This document shows, in pieces, positions 44,111-52,151 of a stretch of DNA of 64,000 nt (position 1 is the first letter of the stretch; the number at the start of each line of letters is the position of its first letter). The notes under the pieces are model-generated. The model did no database searches. It saw nothing but the letters and a program-made list of their open reading frames with translations, and was not told the origin of the DNA. The stretch covers positions 49,929 to 113,928 of the forward strand of contig NZ_KK211070.1 in NCBI RefSeq assembly GCF_000620085.1. The letters are read 5' to 3'. Both the position numbers and the translations under genes were made by a program. The DNA is from Marinobacterium jannaschii DSM 6295 (GTDB lineage: Bacteria > Pseudomonadota > Gammaproteobacteria > Pseudomonadales > Balneatricaceae).

Positions 44111-44977
44111 ATGGGATTCCACAACAATAAAACCGGTCGATATCAGCACTACAGTGACTCTGAACGCCGTGAATATGGCCGGCGCAGGCGGGAGGAAGAA
44201 CGCAAGGCGATCATGGCCGAGTGGATCACAGTCTGGCGTCTTAAAGAGGAACGTAATTGGACAGATGGGGCGATCCGGCGCTTTCTTGGAGAACCTGTTT
44301 CTCAAAACGGATACAAGGTGTTTGCCAGGGTTGATGTCCTGAAGGCTGAAAAGGGTAAAGATTTTAAAGCTTGGATGTCTACGCGCATCGAGAAGCAGTA
44401 TCGGGCGAATCTGTCTAAAAATGGTCAAGACTATGCTGAAACGGCTAAGAAGCATATAGAGTCCGTATTATGGCCTGCTGTCTCTGCCCCGCCTAAAACC
44501 CACGAAGAGTCACCGGCTCCTTTTGAAATTGAGGAACCGGTTATCATTGCCCGTTGCCATCCTCTGCATGGATACAGTATTCGCAATTATCAAAATACGC
44601 TGTCTACAGTCATTGGCGTTCGAGGCGATAGGGTGTCCTTGAGACTGATGAACGGCTCTGTCGTCCACTTGAATAGCAAATACTTGGATCGCCCAACCGC
44701 AGAAGAACTGAAAACACTCCGGGGCAATTTCCAGTTACGTGATCAGTCACTAAAGCTCACTGGCGCGCAGCAGCTTGCTCTATATGACTTGGAAAAGGCA
44801 CTTCAACGTTGCGGTGACAGCGGTCTACAGCTGTCTGAAGCGGAAGGAAAGCTGTACGTCACTAAAGCCTACCAACCTCGTTCTGATCATCATAAGCAGG
44901 AGCGACAGCTGTTCGAAGTCGATACCGGGAACTGTCACTTCCACACCCCTTCTGCATCAGAAGGGCCTCATTCTTAA
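44111..44977 (+). CDS. Hypothetical protein
   Basis: 288 residues. A very basic N-terminus (SERREYGRRRREEERKAIMA) precedes EWITVWRLKEERNWTDGAIRRFLG, which may be a DNA-binding helical region. The middle (about 150-200) is beta-rich. No family recognised. ATG follows TAAGTATCACT, a poor site. Confidence 0.6.
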   Translation: MGFHNNKTGRYQHYSDSERREYGRRRREEERKAIMAEWITVWRLKEERNWTDGAIRRFLGEPVSQNGYKVFARVDVLKAEKGKDFKAWMSTRIEKQYRANLSKNGQDYAETAKKHIESVLWPAVSAPPKTHEESPAPFEIEEPVIIARCHPLHGYSIRNYQNTLSTVIGVRGDRVSLRLMNGSVVHLNSKYLDRPTAEELKTLRGNFQLRDQSLKLTGAQQLALYDLEKALQRCGDSGLQLSEAEGKLYVTKAYQPRSDHHKQERQLFEVDTGNCHFHTPSASEGPHS

Positions 44978-45348
44978 AGCCTGACAGCGTTGCAAGAAAC
45001 GCGGGCTGGTGGAAGATGCAGGTACGGCAAAGGGATTGAGTTCTGGAAGGGCCGCGACTTTGAGAAGGCCTACGTTTGAAGGGAATCGGTTACTGAATTC
45101 TCTGCTGACTCAGATATAACAAAGCTAATTTATAGCTTTGTAATATGCCTCAAATAAGATATATTTATCTTGTTTCATAATTGATGCAGAGAGCTGAAGT
45201 GCATGAGCGAAGACAATTTGAGGCTCAACACACCGAACAGCCAAGCACTTAGACATTCACGGAATTGCACTACATCTTGTGAGCCGGTGTCGGCTAATCA
45301 CCAGAACATGTAGTGTTATCAGAAATTCAACGAAAGGGATTTAAGAAT
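44978..45348. other. Gene-free interval with structured element and possible gene remnant
   Basis: A frame ending at 45079 reads RYGKGIEFWKGRDFEKAYV, which looks like the end of a real protein without a start. Downstream, AT-rich sequence (45105-45180) likely contains the promoter of the small-gene array. From 45255 an element begins ATTCACGGAATT and holds CACTACAT (45268-45275) paired with ATGTAGTG (45308-45315), enclosing AGCCG-GTGT-CGGCT. Confidence 0.45.
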
Positions 45349-45630
45349 ATGAAAGCAGGACTGATTACCCGCGAAACAGCCATTCTTGAAGCTGGTCAGA
45401 ATGCTGTCGAAGCGGTTGAGGCTATGACCTGTAACGAAACCAACGCTGTCGGCTATCAGGGTCTGGCAGGTGGTGATGAACTCTGCGAATGGGCGGCCAG
45501 AACTAACTGCGAGGTTGACGGTATTCCCGCCACACTGACCGCGTATTACTACACCACCAATTCGCAGGATCAGGAGATCGCAGAAGGTTGCGATATCGAT
45601 TGGCAGATTGCTGGCTACACCGCAGAGTAA
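45349..45630 (+). CDS. Hypothetical small acidic protein
   Basis: ATG 45349 after CGAAAGGGATTTAAGAAT gives 93 residues. ELCEWAARTNCEVDGIPATLTAYYYTTNSQ suggests a small beta domain. First member of the small-gene array. Family unknown. Confidence 0.6.
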   Translation: MKAGLITRETAILEAGQNAVEAVEAMTCNETNAVGYQGLAGGDELCEWAARTNCEVDGIPATLTAYYYTTNSQDQEIAEGCDIDWQIAGYTAE

Positions 45631-45634
45631 AGAC

Positions 45635-45668
45635 CCGAGCCTGGCATCAACCGGGCTAGCTACTTTTT
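45635..45668 (+). terminator. Possible attenuator/terminator hairpin
   Basis: AGCCTGG-CATCAA-CCGGGCT followed after a few bases by TTTTT. Weak to moderate, between two array genes. Confidence 0.45.
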
Positions 45669-45734
45669 GACACAAAGGAATAGATGTTGTGGTTGACCAG
45701 CTGGCGATCGCTACAGCATATAGTGTTATCTGAA

Positions 45735-45831
45735 ATTCACGGGATCGAGCCGGCGACTCCGGCTCAATTCCCCAACGCCTGTAGATCGGGTTTTGCGGAA
45801 GTGAAAACACTCAACGGAAAGAAGAGGGACC
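45735..45831 (+). ncRNA. Leader RNA copy A: hairpin plus pseudoknot
   Basis: Hairpin GAGCCGG (45747-45753) with CCGGCTC (45759-45765). Then TTCC (45768-45771) can pair with GGAA (45797-45800) in the loop of GTTTT (45790-45794)/AAAAC (45804-45808), forming a pseudoknot. It ends at the ribosome binding site of the next gene (AAGAGGGACC). Copies B and C at 46643 and 47176 share the structure with different stem sequences. Confidence 0.65.
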
Positions 45832-45835
45832 GACG

Positions 45836-46033
45836 ATGACCAAGACAACTCCAATGCTGGATGAAGCGTGCGAAATTATTACCCAGTCAAATGCTGACCT
45901 GCCTACAGGTCATTCACCTTTGAAGCCTGGAACCGTTATGGCGACACAAAGTATGGATGACTTCAAGGATCTTCCAGAAAGTACGAAGTCGGCAATTATG
46001 GCCAATGTAACAACGAATTTCTGTCACAAATAA
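45836..46033 (+). CDS. Hypothetical 65-residue protein
   Basis: Starts 5 bp after leader RNA copy A. MTKTTPMLDEACEIITQSNA...; no family known. Followed directly by TTTCACGGAATT. Confidence 0.5.
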   Translation: MTKTTPMLDEACEIITQSNADLPTGHSPLKPGTVMATQSMDDFKDLPESTKSAIMANVTTNFCHK

Positions 46034-46064
46034 CTTTCACGGAATTGGGCGGAAAACAGCAGCC

Positions 46065-46346
46065 ATGAAGCTACCAAACGTAAAGAAGCCCTGCAAGGAC
46101 TGCCCATTTTGCAAAGACAGCCTGAAGGGGTGGTTGGGTGAAGGGCGCATGACGGAGATCCTGGCAGCGGACTCGTTTGTTTGTCATAAGAAAACGGACC
46201 TTCAGTGTGCTGGTCACATGCTGATTAACGGTGATCATAATGGCTTTGTTCGGCTGGCCAACAAGCTGGGTATTGAGCTGCAGCTGACCGGCAAAGAACT
46301 GGTTTTCGAGAGCACTGCAGCGTGTATCGAGCACCACGCTAATTAA
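46065..46346 (+). CDS. DUF6283-like Cys-rich protein
   Basis: 93 residues with KKPCKDCPFCKDSLKGWLGEG near the start and FVCHKKTDLQCAGHML in the middle. The PCxxCPF...WLG...FxCH...CxGH pattern is that of a small phage/plasmid Cys-His family (DUF6283 type, from memory). Likely a zinc or iron-sulfur protein; function unknown. Confidence 0.65.
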   Translation: MKLPNVKKPCKDCPFCKDSLKGWLGEGRMTEILAADSFVCHKKTDLQCAGHMLINGDHNGFVRLANKLGIELQLTGKELVFESTAACIEHHAN

Positions 46347-46390
46347 TCACGGAATCGAGCCGGGAACCGGCGAAGGAAAGGAGCTAACAG

Positions 46391-46636
46391 ATGAAAGTAC
46401 GGAACTTCTACCCAAAGCAAGTTATGAAACGCCTCGCTCGGCGTGATGTTGAGACCCTGGATGCGGGCGAAAAAGCAGCTCTGAATTTCTTCCTCAGAAA
46501 AGGGCGCAAGTTTGGGATTGGCACTGCGGTTCTGACTGAAACCGATCCTACAGAACTGCTGGCGGCAAATAACGCGGAAGAGGCGAGCGCTATCCTAGCC
46601 AACTGTACCACTCGCATTCACCTTACCGCCTACTAA
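46391..46636 (+). CDS. Hypothetical 81-residue protein
   Basis: Good site AAAGGAGCTAACAG before the ATG. Basic first half (MKVRNFYPKQVMKRLARRDV), then a neutral C-terminus. Preceded by TCACGGAATCGAGCCGG with a GCCGG-GAA-CCGGC hairpin. Family unknown. Confidence 0.6.
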   Translation: MKVRNFYPKQVMKRLARRDVETLDAGEKAALNFFLRKGRKFGIGTAVLTETDPTELLAANNAEEASAILANCTTRIHLTAY

Positions 46637-46642
46637 GCAGGC

Positions 46643-46728
46643 ATTCACGGAAACGAGCCGGGAAATTCCGGCCACTTCCCCAGTGCCTGCAGGTCAGGTG
46701 CTTAGGAAGTGAATAGCACATAAGGGAC
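46643..46728 (+). ncRNA. Leader RNA copy B: hairpin plus pseudoknot
   Basis: Hairpin GCCGG (46657-46661)/CCGGC (46668-46672). CACTTCC (46673-46679) pairs perfectly with GGAAGTG (46705-46711), which lies in the loop of GTGCT (46698-46702)/AGCAC (46715-46719). The amino-acid reading seen in copies A and C is broken by two stops here while all stems are kept. Confidence 0.65.
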
Positions 46729-46730
46729 GA

Positions 46731-47177
46731 ATGACTGTGAGTAAAAACTCTTGTACGAGACCTAACTACGCTTGGCAAAAGGTAGGTGGAGCGGATGTGA
46801 TTTATGAGGATGGAAATCCTCTTACTGCTGCGGATGTAGTTCGTCTACTAAATGCCAATGAACAGATATTGACTGACCGACAAAAAGTCCTCAATGCGAT
46901 CCCTGAATGTCCAGAACATGGGCCCGACTGTGTGTCCCATGCTCTTGAGCGGAAAAAACCACGTTTCTTGAAGAATTTAACAGAAGAGCAGTTTCGGTAT
47001 TCCCTGGAACGGCTTGCTGAACCGTTGGCTAATGAAAATCTTTCCAAGGATATGCGAACCGGATACAAAGGCGCTATGGATAAAGCTTTGAATCTGTACG
47101 TTGAGCGAGATTGTGAAGAGCTGGTGTGCGAGTACATTCCTCATCATCGCAACCCACATAACGAACCTTCCAGATAA
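46731..47177 (+). CDS. Hypothetical protein
   Basis: 148 residues, starting just after leader RNA copy B. CPEHGPDCVSHAL suggests a metal site. The C-terminal half is helical (EEQFRYSLERLAEPLANENL). Ends with the stop overlapping the TCACGGAATCGAG element. Confidence 0.6.
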   Translation: MTVSKNSCTRPNYAWQKVGGADVIYEDGNPLTAADVVRLLNANEQILTDRQKVLNAIPECPEHGPDCVSHALERKKPRFLKNLTEEQFRYSLERLAEPLANENLSKDMRTGYKGAMDKALNLYVERDCEELVCEYIPHHRNPHNEPSR

Positions 47178-47272
47178 TCACGGAATCGAGCCGGTGATTC
47201 CGGTTCGCTTCCCTAGCGCCTGCAGATCGGGTGTTGCGGAAGTGAAAACACCCCAAGAAAAGAAGAGGGACC
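47176..47272 (+). ncRNA. Leader RNA copy C: hairpin plus pseudoknot
   Basis: Hairpin GAGCCGG (47188-47194)/CCGGTTC (47200-47206). CGCTTCC (47206-47212) pairs with GGAAGTG (47238-47244) allowing one G-U. GGTGTT (47230-47235) pairs with AACACC (47247-47252). Compensatory differences from copies A and B support the fold. Confidence 0.7.
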
Positions 47273-47273
47273 G

Positions 47274-47654
47274 ATGATGACTAACGAATGCTCTACACCT
47301 GATTGTGGTGAGTTTGCTGCCAGCGGTGGCCGCTGCCATGACTGCCTTGAAGACAGCCTGACCGAGCCTTATTGGGAGGCTGAAAAGCCTGCTGTAGGCT
47401 ATGTAGCACCATCTGTTACAGAAATGAAAGCCCAGCTTACAGCGGATCAGATTGCAGGCTTTGCAAGTGTAGCATCGAGCCTGCAAGAAAGCCTGGGGCC
47501 AGTAGAACCTGGTTTTAATCTAACGGGCTGGGTATGGATGCAAGTGGCGCTGGCACAACGCCACAGTATCCCGTCATGGCAGGTTACAACGATGCTCGAT
47601 GAGTTGTATCAAGAGTTGCTGGAGCATCAATCTCGGCAAGCTCAAAGTGCTTAA
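47274..47654 (+). CDS. Hypothetical small zinc-finger-like protein
   Basis: 126 residues, following AAGAGGGACCG of leader copy C. CSTPDCGEFAASGGRCHDCL near the N-terminus is a four-Cys site. The rest is helical and Gln-rich. Family unknown. Confidence 0.6.
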   Translation: MMTNECSTPDCGEFAASGGRCHDCLEDSLTEPYWEAEKPAVGYVAPSVTEMKAQLTADQIAGFASVASSLQESLGPVEPGFNLTGWVWMQVALAQRHSIPSWQVTTMLDELYQELLEHQSRQAQSA

Positions 47655-47677
47655 ACAATCACGGAATCGGGCTGGAT

Positions 47678-47818
47678 ATGGCATCGGTAGTAGTTGATAA
47701 GGAAGTAGTTGAAGCCTTGATCGAACTGAAGGCTTGGATGGACTCTATTCCCCAAGAGCGTCTTGAAGGCTTAAGTGTTGGGTCCCAGATGTTGATCCAA
47801 AGTGGGTTGATGGGGTGA
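47678..47818 (+). CDS. Hypothetical 46-residue protein
   Basis: ATG 47678 lies just after ATCACGGAATCGGGCTGG. MASVVVDKEVVEALIELKAW... is a plausible short helical protein. The stop overlaps the next start as GTGA. Confidence 0.5.
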   Translation: MASVVVDKEVVEALIELKAWMDSIPQERLEGLSVGSQMLIQSGLMG

Positions 47819-48063
47819 TTAGTAATGCGCAAGGTGCCGAGGCTGGTTTTGCGTATCCCCCAGAGGCTGAGATCAAACTTCTTTCGGAAGTTCATGAAGA
47901 CGAATTTGGTTACGTTTTTAAACCTGGCATGAAGGGTAAGTTTTCTTTTTTGGTCAACGGTTCGTACTGCATTGTTGATATGGACTCTTCGCTGGCTTAT
48001 TCACTCGGTGGGATGGGTACCGTCGAGGTCATGGTCAAGCTGTCTGACATCACGTTGGCTTAA
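47815..48063 (+). CDS. Hypothetical 82-residue protein
   Basis: GTG start coupled to the preceding stop. EIKLLSEVHEDEFGYVFKPG and KFSFLVNGSYCIVDMD suggest a beta-rich fold. Unknown family. Confidence 0.5.
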   Translation: MISNAQGAEAGFAYPPEAEIKLLSEVHEDEFGYVFKPGMKGKFSFLVNGSYCIVDMDSSLAYSLGGMGTVEVMVKLSDITLA

Positions 48064-48098
48064 AATAATCACGGAATTAACGAAAGGATATAGCAGAT

Positions 48099-48323
48099 AT
48101 GCCCGCCAAGATTCCAGAATGGGTAAGAATCACAGTCGAGCCCACTGAGAAAATGAAAGAGCTGTCAGCTGAGGCGCAAAAGTTGATGGATGAATATCAC
48201 CGTCTTGAATCTATCGAGCAGCGTAAGGCATGGGGAGATCTGTGTGACCAGATCGAAATGCGGGGCCATGATTCTCTTGAAGGCAAACGCAAGCGACCTA
48301 TAAAGCACCCACAAAAACATTAA
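48099..48323 (+). CDS. Hypothetical 74-residue protein
   Basis: Follows ATCACGGAATTAACGAAAGG; charged, helical (MKELSAEAQKLMDEYHRLES). The stop overlaps the next TTAACGGAATT element. Unknown family. Confidence 0.5.
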   Translation: MPAKIPEWVRITVEPTEKMKELSAEAQKLMDEYHRLESIEQRKAWGDLCDQIEMRGHDSLEGKRKRPIKHPQKH

Positions 48324-48339
48324 CGGAATTGGCTAACTA

Positions 48340-48639
48340 ATGAGAAGAGTAAAGTTCAAATTTATATGCCGAAACTGGATATTCACATTTCTGGCATTTG
48401 TGGTTGCAGGGCAAGGACTTGTCGCGCTTTGGATGGTGTTGTCTAAATTATCTGAAACGGCTTATACCGTTATGGATTTAGAGCTAATGATCATTTTAGG
48501 TGGTGCCGCAATTGCCTGTATGTACCCAGCTGCCGGTAGGGTTCTGATGGAGCATTCCGTAAGAATGGTTGTTCCGTGCGGGGAGGCTCTTGAAGAATTG
48601 CCTGAGTACAGACTGGTCTATTGGCTAAAACAACAGTAA
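48340..48639 (+). CDS. Small membrane protein
   Basis: 99 residues with two hydrophobic segments (about 13-37 and 48-67). No family. Directly followed by TTCACGGAAACG. Confidence 0.5.
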   Translation: MRRVKFKFICRNWIFTFLAFVVAGQGLVALWMVLSKLSETAYTVMDLELMIILGGAAIACMYPAAGRVLMEHSVRMVVPCGEALEELPEYRLVYWLKQQ

Positions 48640-48653
48640 TTCACGGAAACGAA

Positions 48654-48836
48654 ATGAGAAAAAGTATTCTATGCACTATTAACCTTCATGACTGGGATTG
48701 TAAGAGTTCTCATAACGGAGAAGGTGGAGCCAATGACTTTTCATCTGATACGAGAACGTGTCGCAGAGAGGGATGTAGCGCTCAACAAAAACGATCACCG
48801 CAGACTGATTGGAAGTGGAAAAAGGTCGGTAGATAG
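48654..48836 (+). CDS. Small Cys/His protein (DUF1660-like pattern)
   Basis: ATG 48654 after TTCACGGAAACGAA gives 60 residues. ILCTINLHDWDCKSSH and TRTCRREGCSAQQ give the short C...H.W...C..C pattern of DUF1660-type phage proteins. Function unknown. Confidence 0.5.
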   Translation: MRKSILCTINLHDWDCKSSHNGEGGANDFSSDTRTCRREGCSAQQKRSPQTDWKWKKVGR

Positions 48837-48873
48837 ATACCAGGTAAACCAAACCACATTGACGGAAAGAGCT

Positions 48874-49032
48874 ATGAAAGCAGGCGATATCAAGATTTTT
48901 ACTAAAAGCGGCAACCAGGTACGCCTCATTGAACGGGATGGTAACGGCTGGGTGGTAGAACGCACTCGCGGTAAGTCTACCGGTAAGCAAATGTGGTGCC
49001 CTGATCGGGCGCTGGTTGATTCACTGGATTAG
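48874..49032 (+). CDS. Hypothetical 52-residue protein
   Basis: ATG 48874 after TTGACGGAAAGAGCT. MKAGDIKIFTKSGNQVRLIE reads as a small SH3-like beta barrel. The longer frame from 48688 overlaps the previous gene and is less likely. Confidence 0.5.
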   Translation: MKAGDIKIFTKSGNQVRLIERDGNGWVVERTRGKSTGKQMWCPDRALVDSLD

Positions 49033-49071
49033 GCTGATTGCTGGCCAAGGAAAGAAACATAGAGGGACTTA

Positions 49072-49605
49072 ATGAATAAAAAGCATGCATTCGAGAAAGA
49101 ACGGAGCCGCCGTCAGAATCTATGGGACACGACTTGGATCACTTTAATTGTTGTCGTGGTGATAGGCGCGGGGGTATCTGCGAATCAAAACATTGGAATT
49201 AGCTTTAGCGAATCTCCAAGTGTGTTTACTCTTCTAATGCTATTGTCTGTAGCTATTGCTGGCGGGTTTGCCTTGTCTGTATTAAGACCTGTTAATAGTT
49301 ACTTAGAAAAAACGTGGCTGAAAAAATACTGGATGGAGACTTGTGAGAGTAGTGGGATAGTGAAGGTTCATGGGTCTATACCATTGCGAGACTTTGACCG
49401 AGTCTGGTTCATACACCTGAAGTGCCACCTTTTGAACCATTCTGGGACGCACCTTGAAGGAGTCAACATGCAACTTGGCGATATTTTAGGCTTTGAGCTG
49501 GGAAAGCCCCGTGATTCTCAGACTAGAAAGGCCCTAGCAGAAGAACTGATTAGATGGCTGATGCTTTTAACTTTGATGATTGGGTTGGCATCATCTCTCG
49601 CATGA
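49072..49605 (+). CDS. Membrane protein
   Basis: 177 residues. Hydrophobic segments at about 18-37, 46-68 and near the C-terminus (160-177) flank a soluble stretch. AGAGGGACTTA precedes the start. Unknown function; last gene of the array. Confidence 0.6.
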   Translation: MNKKHAFEKERSRRQNLWDTTWITLIVVVVIGAGVSANQNIGISFSESPSVFTLLMLLSVAIAGGFALSVLRPVNSYLEKTWLKKYWMETCESSGIVKVHGSIPLRDFDRVWFIHLKCHLLNHSGTHLEGVNMQLGDILGFELGKPRDSQTRKALAEELIRWLMLLTLMIGLASSLA

Positions 49606-49776
49606 CTGGTGCCTGGGAAGCATAGCGATCACCAAGTTCATTCCCAATACAGCTGCTTCATAAGCTGCGCTATTTCTGTAAGGAAACCTAATTCTTAGGG
49701 AAACAGTTGTTTCCCGTTTCCCTTACTGCCACACTACACCTAACTCAATCATCCAAGTCCAAATTTAGGCAGCCTT

Positions 49777-50832
49777 ATGGCAGATCAACCAAACGCCGTA
49801 TCTTTCGAAATAGTTTCTACTACAGCAACCTCTATGATCACCCAGGGCGTGAAACCAACGGTACGGGGCGTAATGGCTGTTACGGGTGGTAAAACGGAAA
49901 CAGTGGCCAAACACCTTCGGGACTTCTTTGAAAAGCGCCAGGCGGAAGTTCGTGCGATGGCTGATGAGCTTGGTAGTAGCGCAATCGCCAAGCTTTTGGC
50001 TGATGAAATTCAAAATGTAGTAGACCGAAAAACGGCAGATCTACTTGGTATCATTGCGGAGCAAAAGGCGCACCTGGATGAAGTTATAGACCTTATGGAA
50101 GAAAAGGAGAGTGACTGCCTTCATCGCGCGGAACTAGCTGAAGCAAACGCCAGTCAGTCTATAGCGAGAGCCAACGCTGATATCGAGAAGGCCCTACAGC
50201 GAGCTGAGTCAGCAGAGCAGGCCCAGACAGAAGCTGAAGCTGCAGCACAAAAATCGCAGGAAGATGCGCAGGATAATATCACTGCCGTTGAACAGAAAAC
50301 CGACATCCTGGTAAGCACAGCTAAGTCGGAAGCAGAGTCACTCGTTAAAGCAGCTAATCGTCGTGCAGATAAAGCAGAGCAAGAAGCGTCTGCCCTTCGT
50401 GAGCAAGTAAAGGCGTTGAGCGTCGATCAAGCCAAGAGAGAAATTGAGCAAGAGCAGTACCGGGAAAGCCTTGATGAGCTACGTGATCTACGCCAGCGGA
50501 TAAACGAGCAATCAGTTGAGCTGTCCCAGTTACGCATGATAAAAACCACCCACGAGGCCGACAAGGTACAGCATGAAAAAATGCTCAGCGAGCTTGGGCA
50601 AACCCGTACCAGTGTGACCCAGCTTCAAACCCAAAAGGACAACTTGGATAAGGAAGTAGCGCGCCTGAACGCCGATTTGGCAGAAGCTAAAGCAGATACC
50701 AAGACCTTGGGACAGACACAAGGACAGCTGGTGGAAGCAGAAAAACGCATATCGCAGCTGCAGAGTGAACTTGCGCTTTCTGAGCGTGAGCGCGAATCAC
50801 TGACCCTAGTTCTGAAATCCGATAAAAAGTGA
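49777..50832 (+). CDS. kfrA: KfrA-type plasmid DNA-binding coiled-coil protein
   Basis: 351 residues. The N-terminal winged-helix region (about 8-60: GVKPTVRGVMAVTGGKTETV) has the KfrA_N pattern. Residues about 85-345 are an almost unbroken Ala/Glu/Gln-rich coiled coil. KfrA of RK2 is an autoregulator that supports plasmid segregation. Intact. Confidence 0.85.
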   Translation: MADQPNAVSFEIVSTTATSMITQGVKPTVRGVMAVTGGKTETVAKHLRDFFEKRQAEVRAMADELGSSAIAKLLADEIQNVVDRKTADLLGIIAEQKAHLDEVIDLMEEKESDCLHRAELAEANASQSIARANADIEKALQRAESAEQAQTEAEAAAQKSQEDAQDNITAVEQKTDILVSTAKSEAESLVKAANRRADKAEQEASALREQVKALSVDQAKREIEQEQYRESLDELRDLRQRINEQSVELSQLRMIKTTHEADKVQHEKMLSELGQTRTSVTQLQTQKDNLDKEVARLNADLAEAKADTKTLGQTQGQLVEAEKRISQLQSELALSERERESLTLVLKSDKK

Positions 50833-50921
50833 CAAGACCTCTGTTGAGCCCAGATCGGGAAGCGGGCATGCTCTTGGCGGTTAGAAACACCATCTTTAGA
50901 CATGGAGTGGGAGTGAAGGTG

Positions 50922-51290
50922 ATGAGAACAGAAATCCGGAACCTGATTATCGCGGCGAGCCTATCAATCAGTTGTGTGTCAGCAAACTCCCGTATAAGCG
51001 AGGAGGTTGACGTTATGTTGTCTGGGCTCCACTCGATGTGTGCAGGCTGTGCTATTGCCTCGTCTACTGTTGCAGTGGCGCTTAGTGAACGTTGCCAAGT
51101 AAAGGCTACACCGTCATCGATTAGGGAGATCATGACTACGCATCCCGTGTACTCCTTCCTGTTAGCTCAGTACGAACTTGATGCCTACAGCTTCCAGCAG
51201 AGTGCAGCCGTCGTAATTGACAAGACAGACTGCTCGGATAAGCATCAGTGGATGACATCCGTTCAAGAGGCGCTCAACATTCAACCGTAG
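50922..51290 (+). CDS. Hypothetical exported Cys-containing protein
   Basis: ATG 50922 after GTGAAGGTG gives 122 residues with a likely signal peptide (about 1-23, ending CVSANS). LSGLHSMCAGCAIASSTVAV carries a CxxC. Family unknown; the function may be periplasmic. The open frame from 50829 overlaps kfrA. Confidence 0.5.
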   Translation: MRTEIRNLIIAASLSISCVSANSRISEEVDVMLSGLHSMCAGCAIASSTVAVALSERCQVKATPSSIREIMTTHPVYSFLLAQYELDAYSFQQSAAVVIDKTDCSDKHQWMTSVQEALNIQP

Positions 51291-51401
51291 GTGGATTCAG
51301 TCCAACTGATGGCAATTGATGGATCAATGCTGTCCAGCAGCCAACGGTTAACCATAGCGTGAAGATCTGGCAGCTTACATAGGTTCGCCGGATCCTATGA
51401 G

Positions 51402-51734
51402 TTAGCCGTTCATTGCCTCGTTATAGAAGGCAATCAAGCCTTCCCTGCAGATCACGTCCCCGTAACTATCAATCGTATATATACCTGATGAGCAGGTAAT
51501 GACTAGTTTTGGGATTTCACCACTGACCAGCTTTTTCAATTGGCTTTGCACCGTGGAGACGGGCAACTGGACGTGCGCCGCGATGCTGCGAGCTGAAGGA
51601 TGGGAAAGTTGGTCGATGGCAGCCAGAATCATCAGTAGCCGGCGCAGATCCCCTTTGGGGTATACTGTTGTCATAGCCAACCAAATCTGCCAGATACAGT
51701 GCGCAGAATGTTTATCAATTCCATTGATCTCCAA
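51402..51734 (-). CDS. Winged-helix regulator
   Basis: 110 residues. RRLLMILAAIDQLSHPSARS and IAAHVQLPVSTVQSQLKKLV (about 30-70) form a MarR/ArsR-like winged HTH. Leftward, divergent from the Ter-like site region. Likely a local regulator. Confidence 0.65.
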   Translation of the reverse strand: MEINGIDKHSAHCIWQIWLAMTTVYPKGDLRRLLMILAAIDQLSHPSARSIAAHVQLPVSTVQSQLKKLVSGEIPKLVITCSSGIYTIDSYGDVICREGLIAFYNEAMNG

Positions 51735-51920
51735 AACAATGCCAGTTCCTAAGCCGCTGGTTAGGCTGTGTTGCTTAACCAGTAACCAATAAAACTACCA
51801 GAAATTAGATAGTTACGGGCGATTCGATAGTCCAAACAGGGTATACCAAAAGGCCAATCAGGTAAAAGATATACCGTTATCTTACAGGGGTATACTTGTT
51901 TAACCAAACTTCCTCCTTGA

Positions 51921-51942
51921 ACCTGTTATGTTGTAACCTTTT
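51921..51942 (+). promoter_or_regulatory. Ter-like site (ATGTTGTAAC core)
   Basis: ATGTTGTAAC at 51928-51937 is the 10-bp core of E. coli Ter sites (GTATGTTGTAACTA). The flanks differ (TT before, CTTTT after). The tus-like gene starts 600 bp to the right. Confidence 0.4.
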
Positions 51943-51962
51943 AAGATCTGCTTGGAGCACGG

Positions 51963-52062
51963 GCTTTTAAGGCATGCCTTTATCTAAGGCGTCCTCTTAA
52001 TGGAAGGAGGGCCTTGAAATTTAAAGCTTGCCTTATGTTAAGGAATGCCTTGAATCGGGCGG
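51963..52062. repeat. AAGGC/GCCTT repeat cluster with perfect palindrome
   Basis: AAGGCATGCCTT (51969-51980) is a 12-bp palindrome, followed by TAAGGC, GGCCTTGAAATTTAA, GCCTTA and TTAAGGAATGCCTT. A related element, inverted, is at 10820-10872. It may be a protein-binding or recombination site. Confidence 0.4.
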
Positions 52063-52151
52063 AGAGGCCGGAGATTTTAAAGGGGGCTGGCGCGGGGTTA
52101 GGTCATGTGTTGGTTGATCAAAGGCTTAGGCAAGATAACGGTATAACGCTG

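Larger units (their letters stand above)
51735..52151. other. Gene-free region with Ter-like core and palindromic AAGGC repeats
   Basis: AT-rich intergenic stretch with repeated GGTATAC words (51839-51895), a Ter-like site at 51928 and the AAGGC repeats from 51963. It may be a terminus or secondary origin region. Confidence 0.4.

Noticed and set aside
45684..45839. 51-codon ORF through leader RNA copy A whose stop overlaps the next start.
   Set aside because: The similar reading in copy C has no start and copy B has stops in it, while RNA pairing is kept in all three; a translated leader peptide in copy A alone is not excluded.
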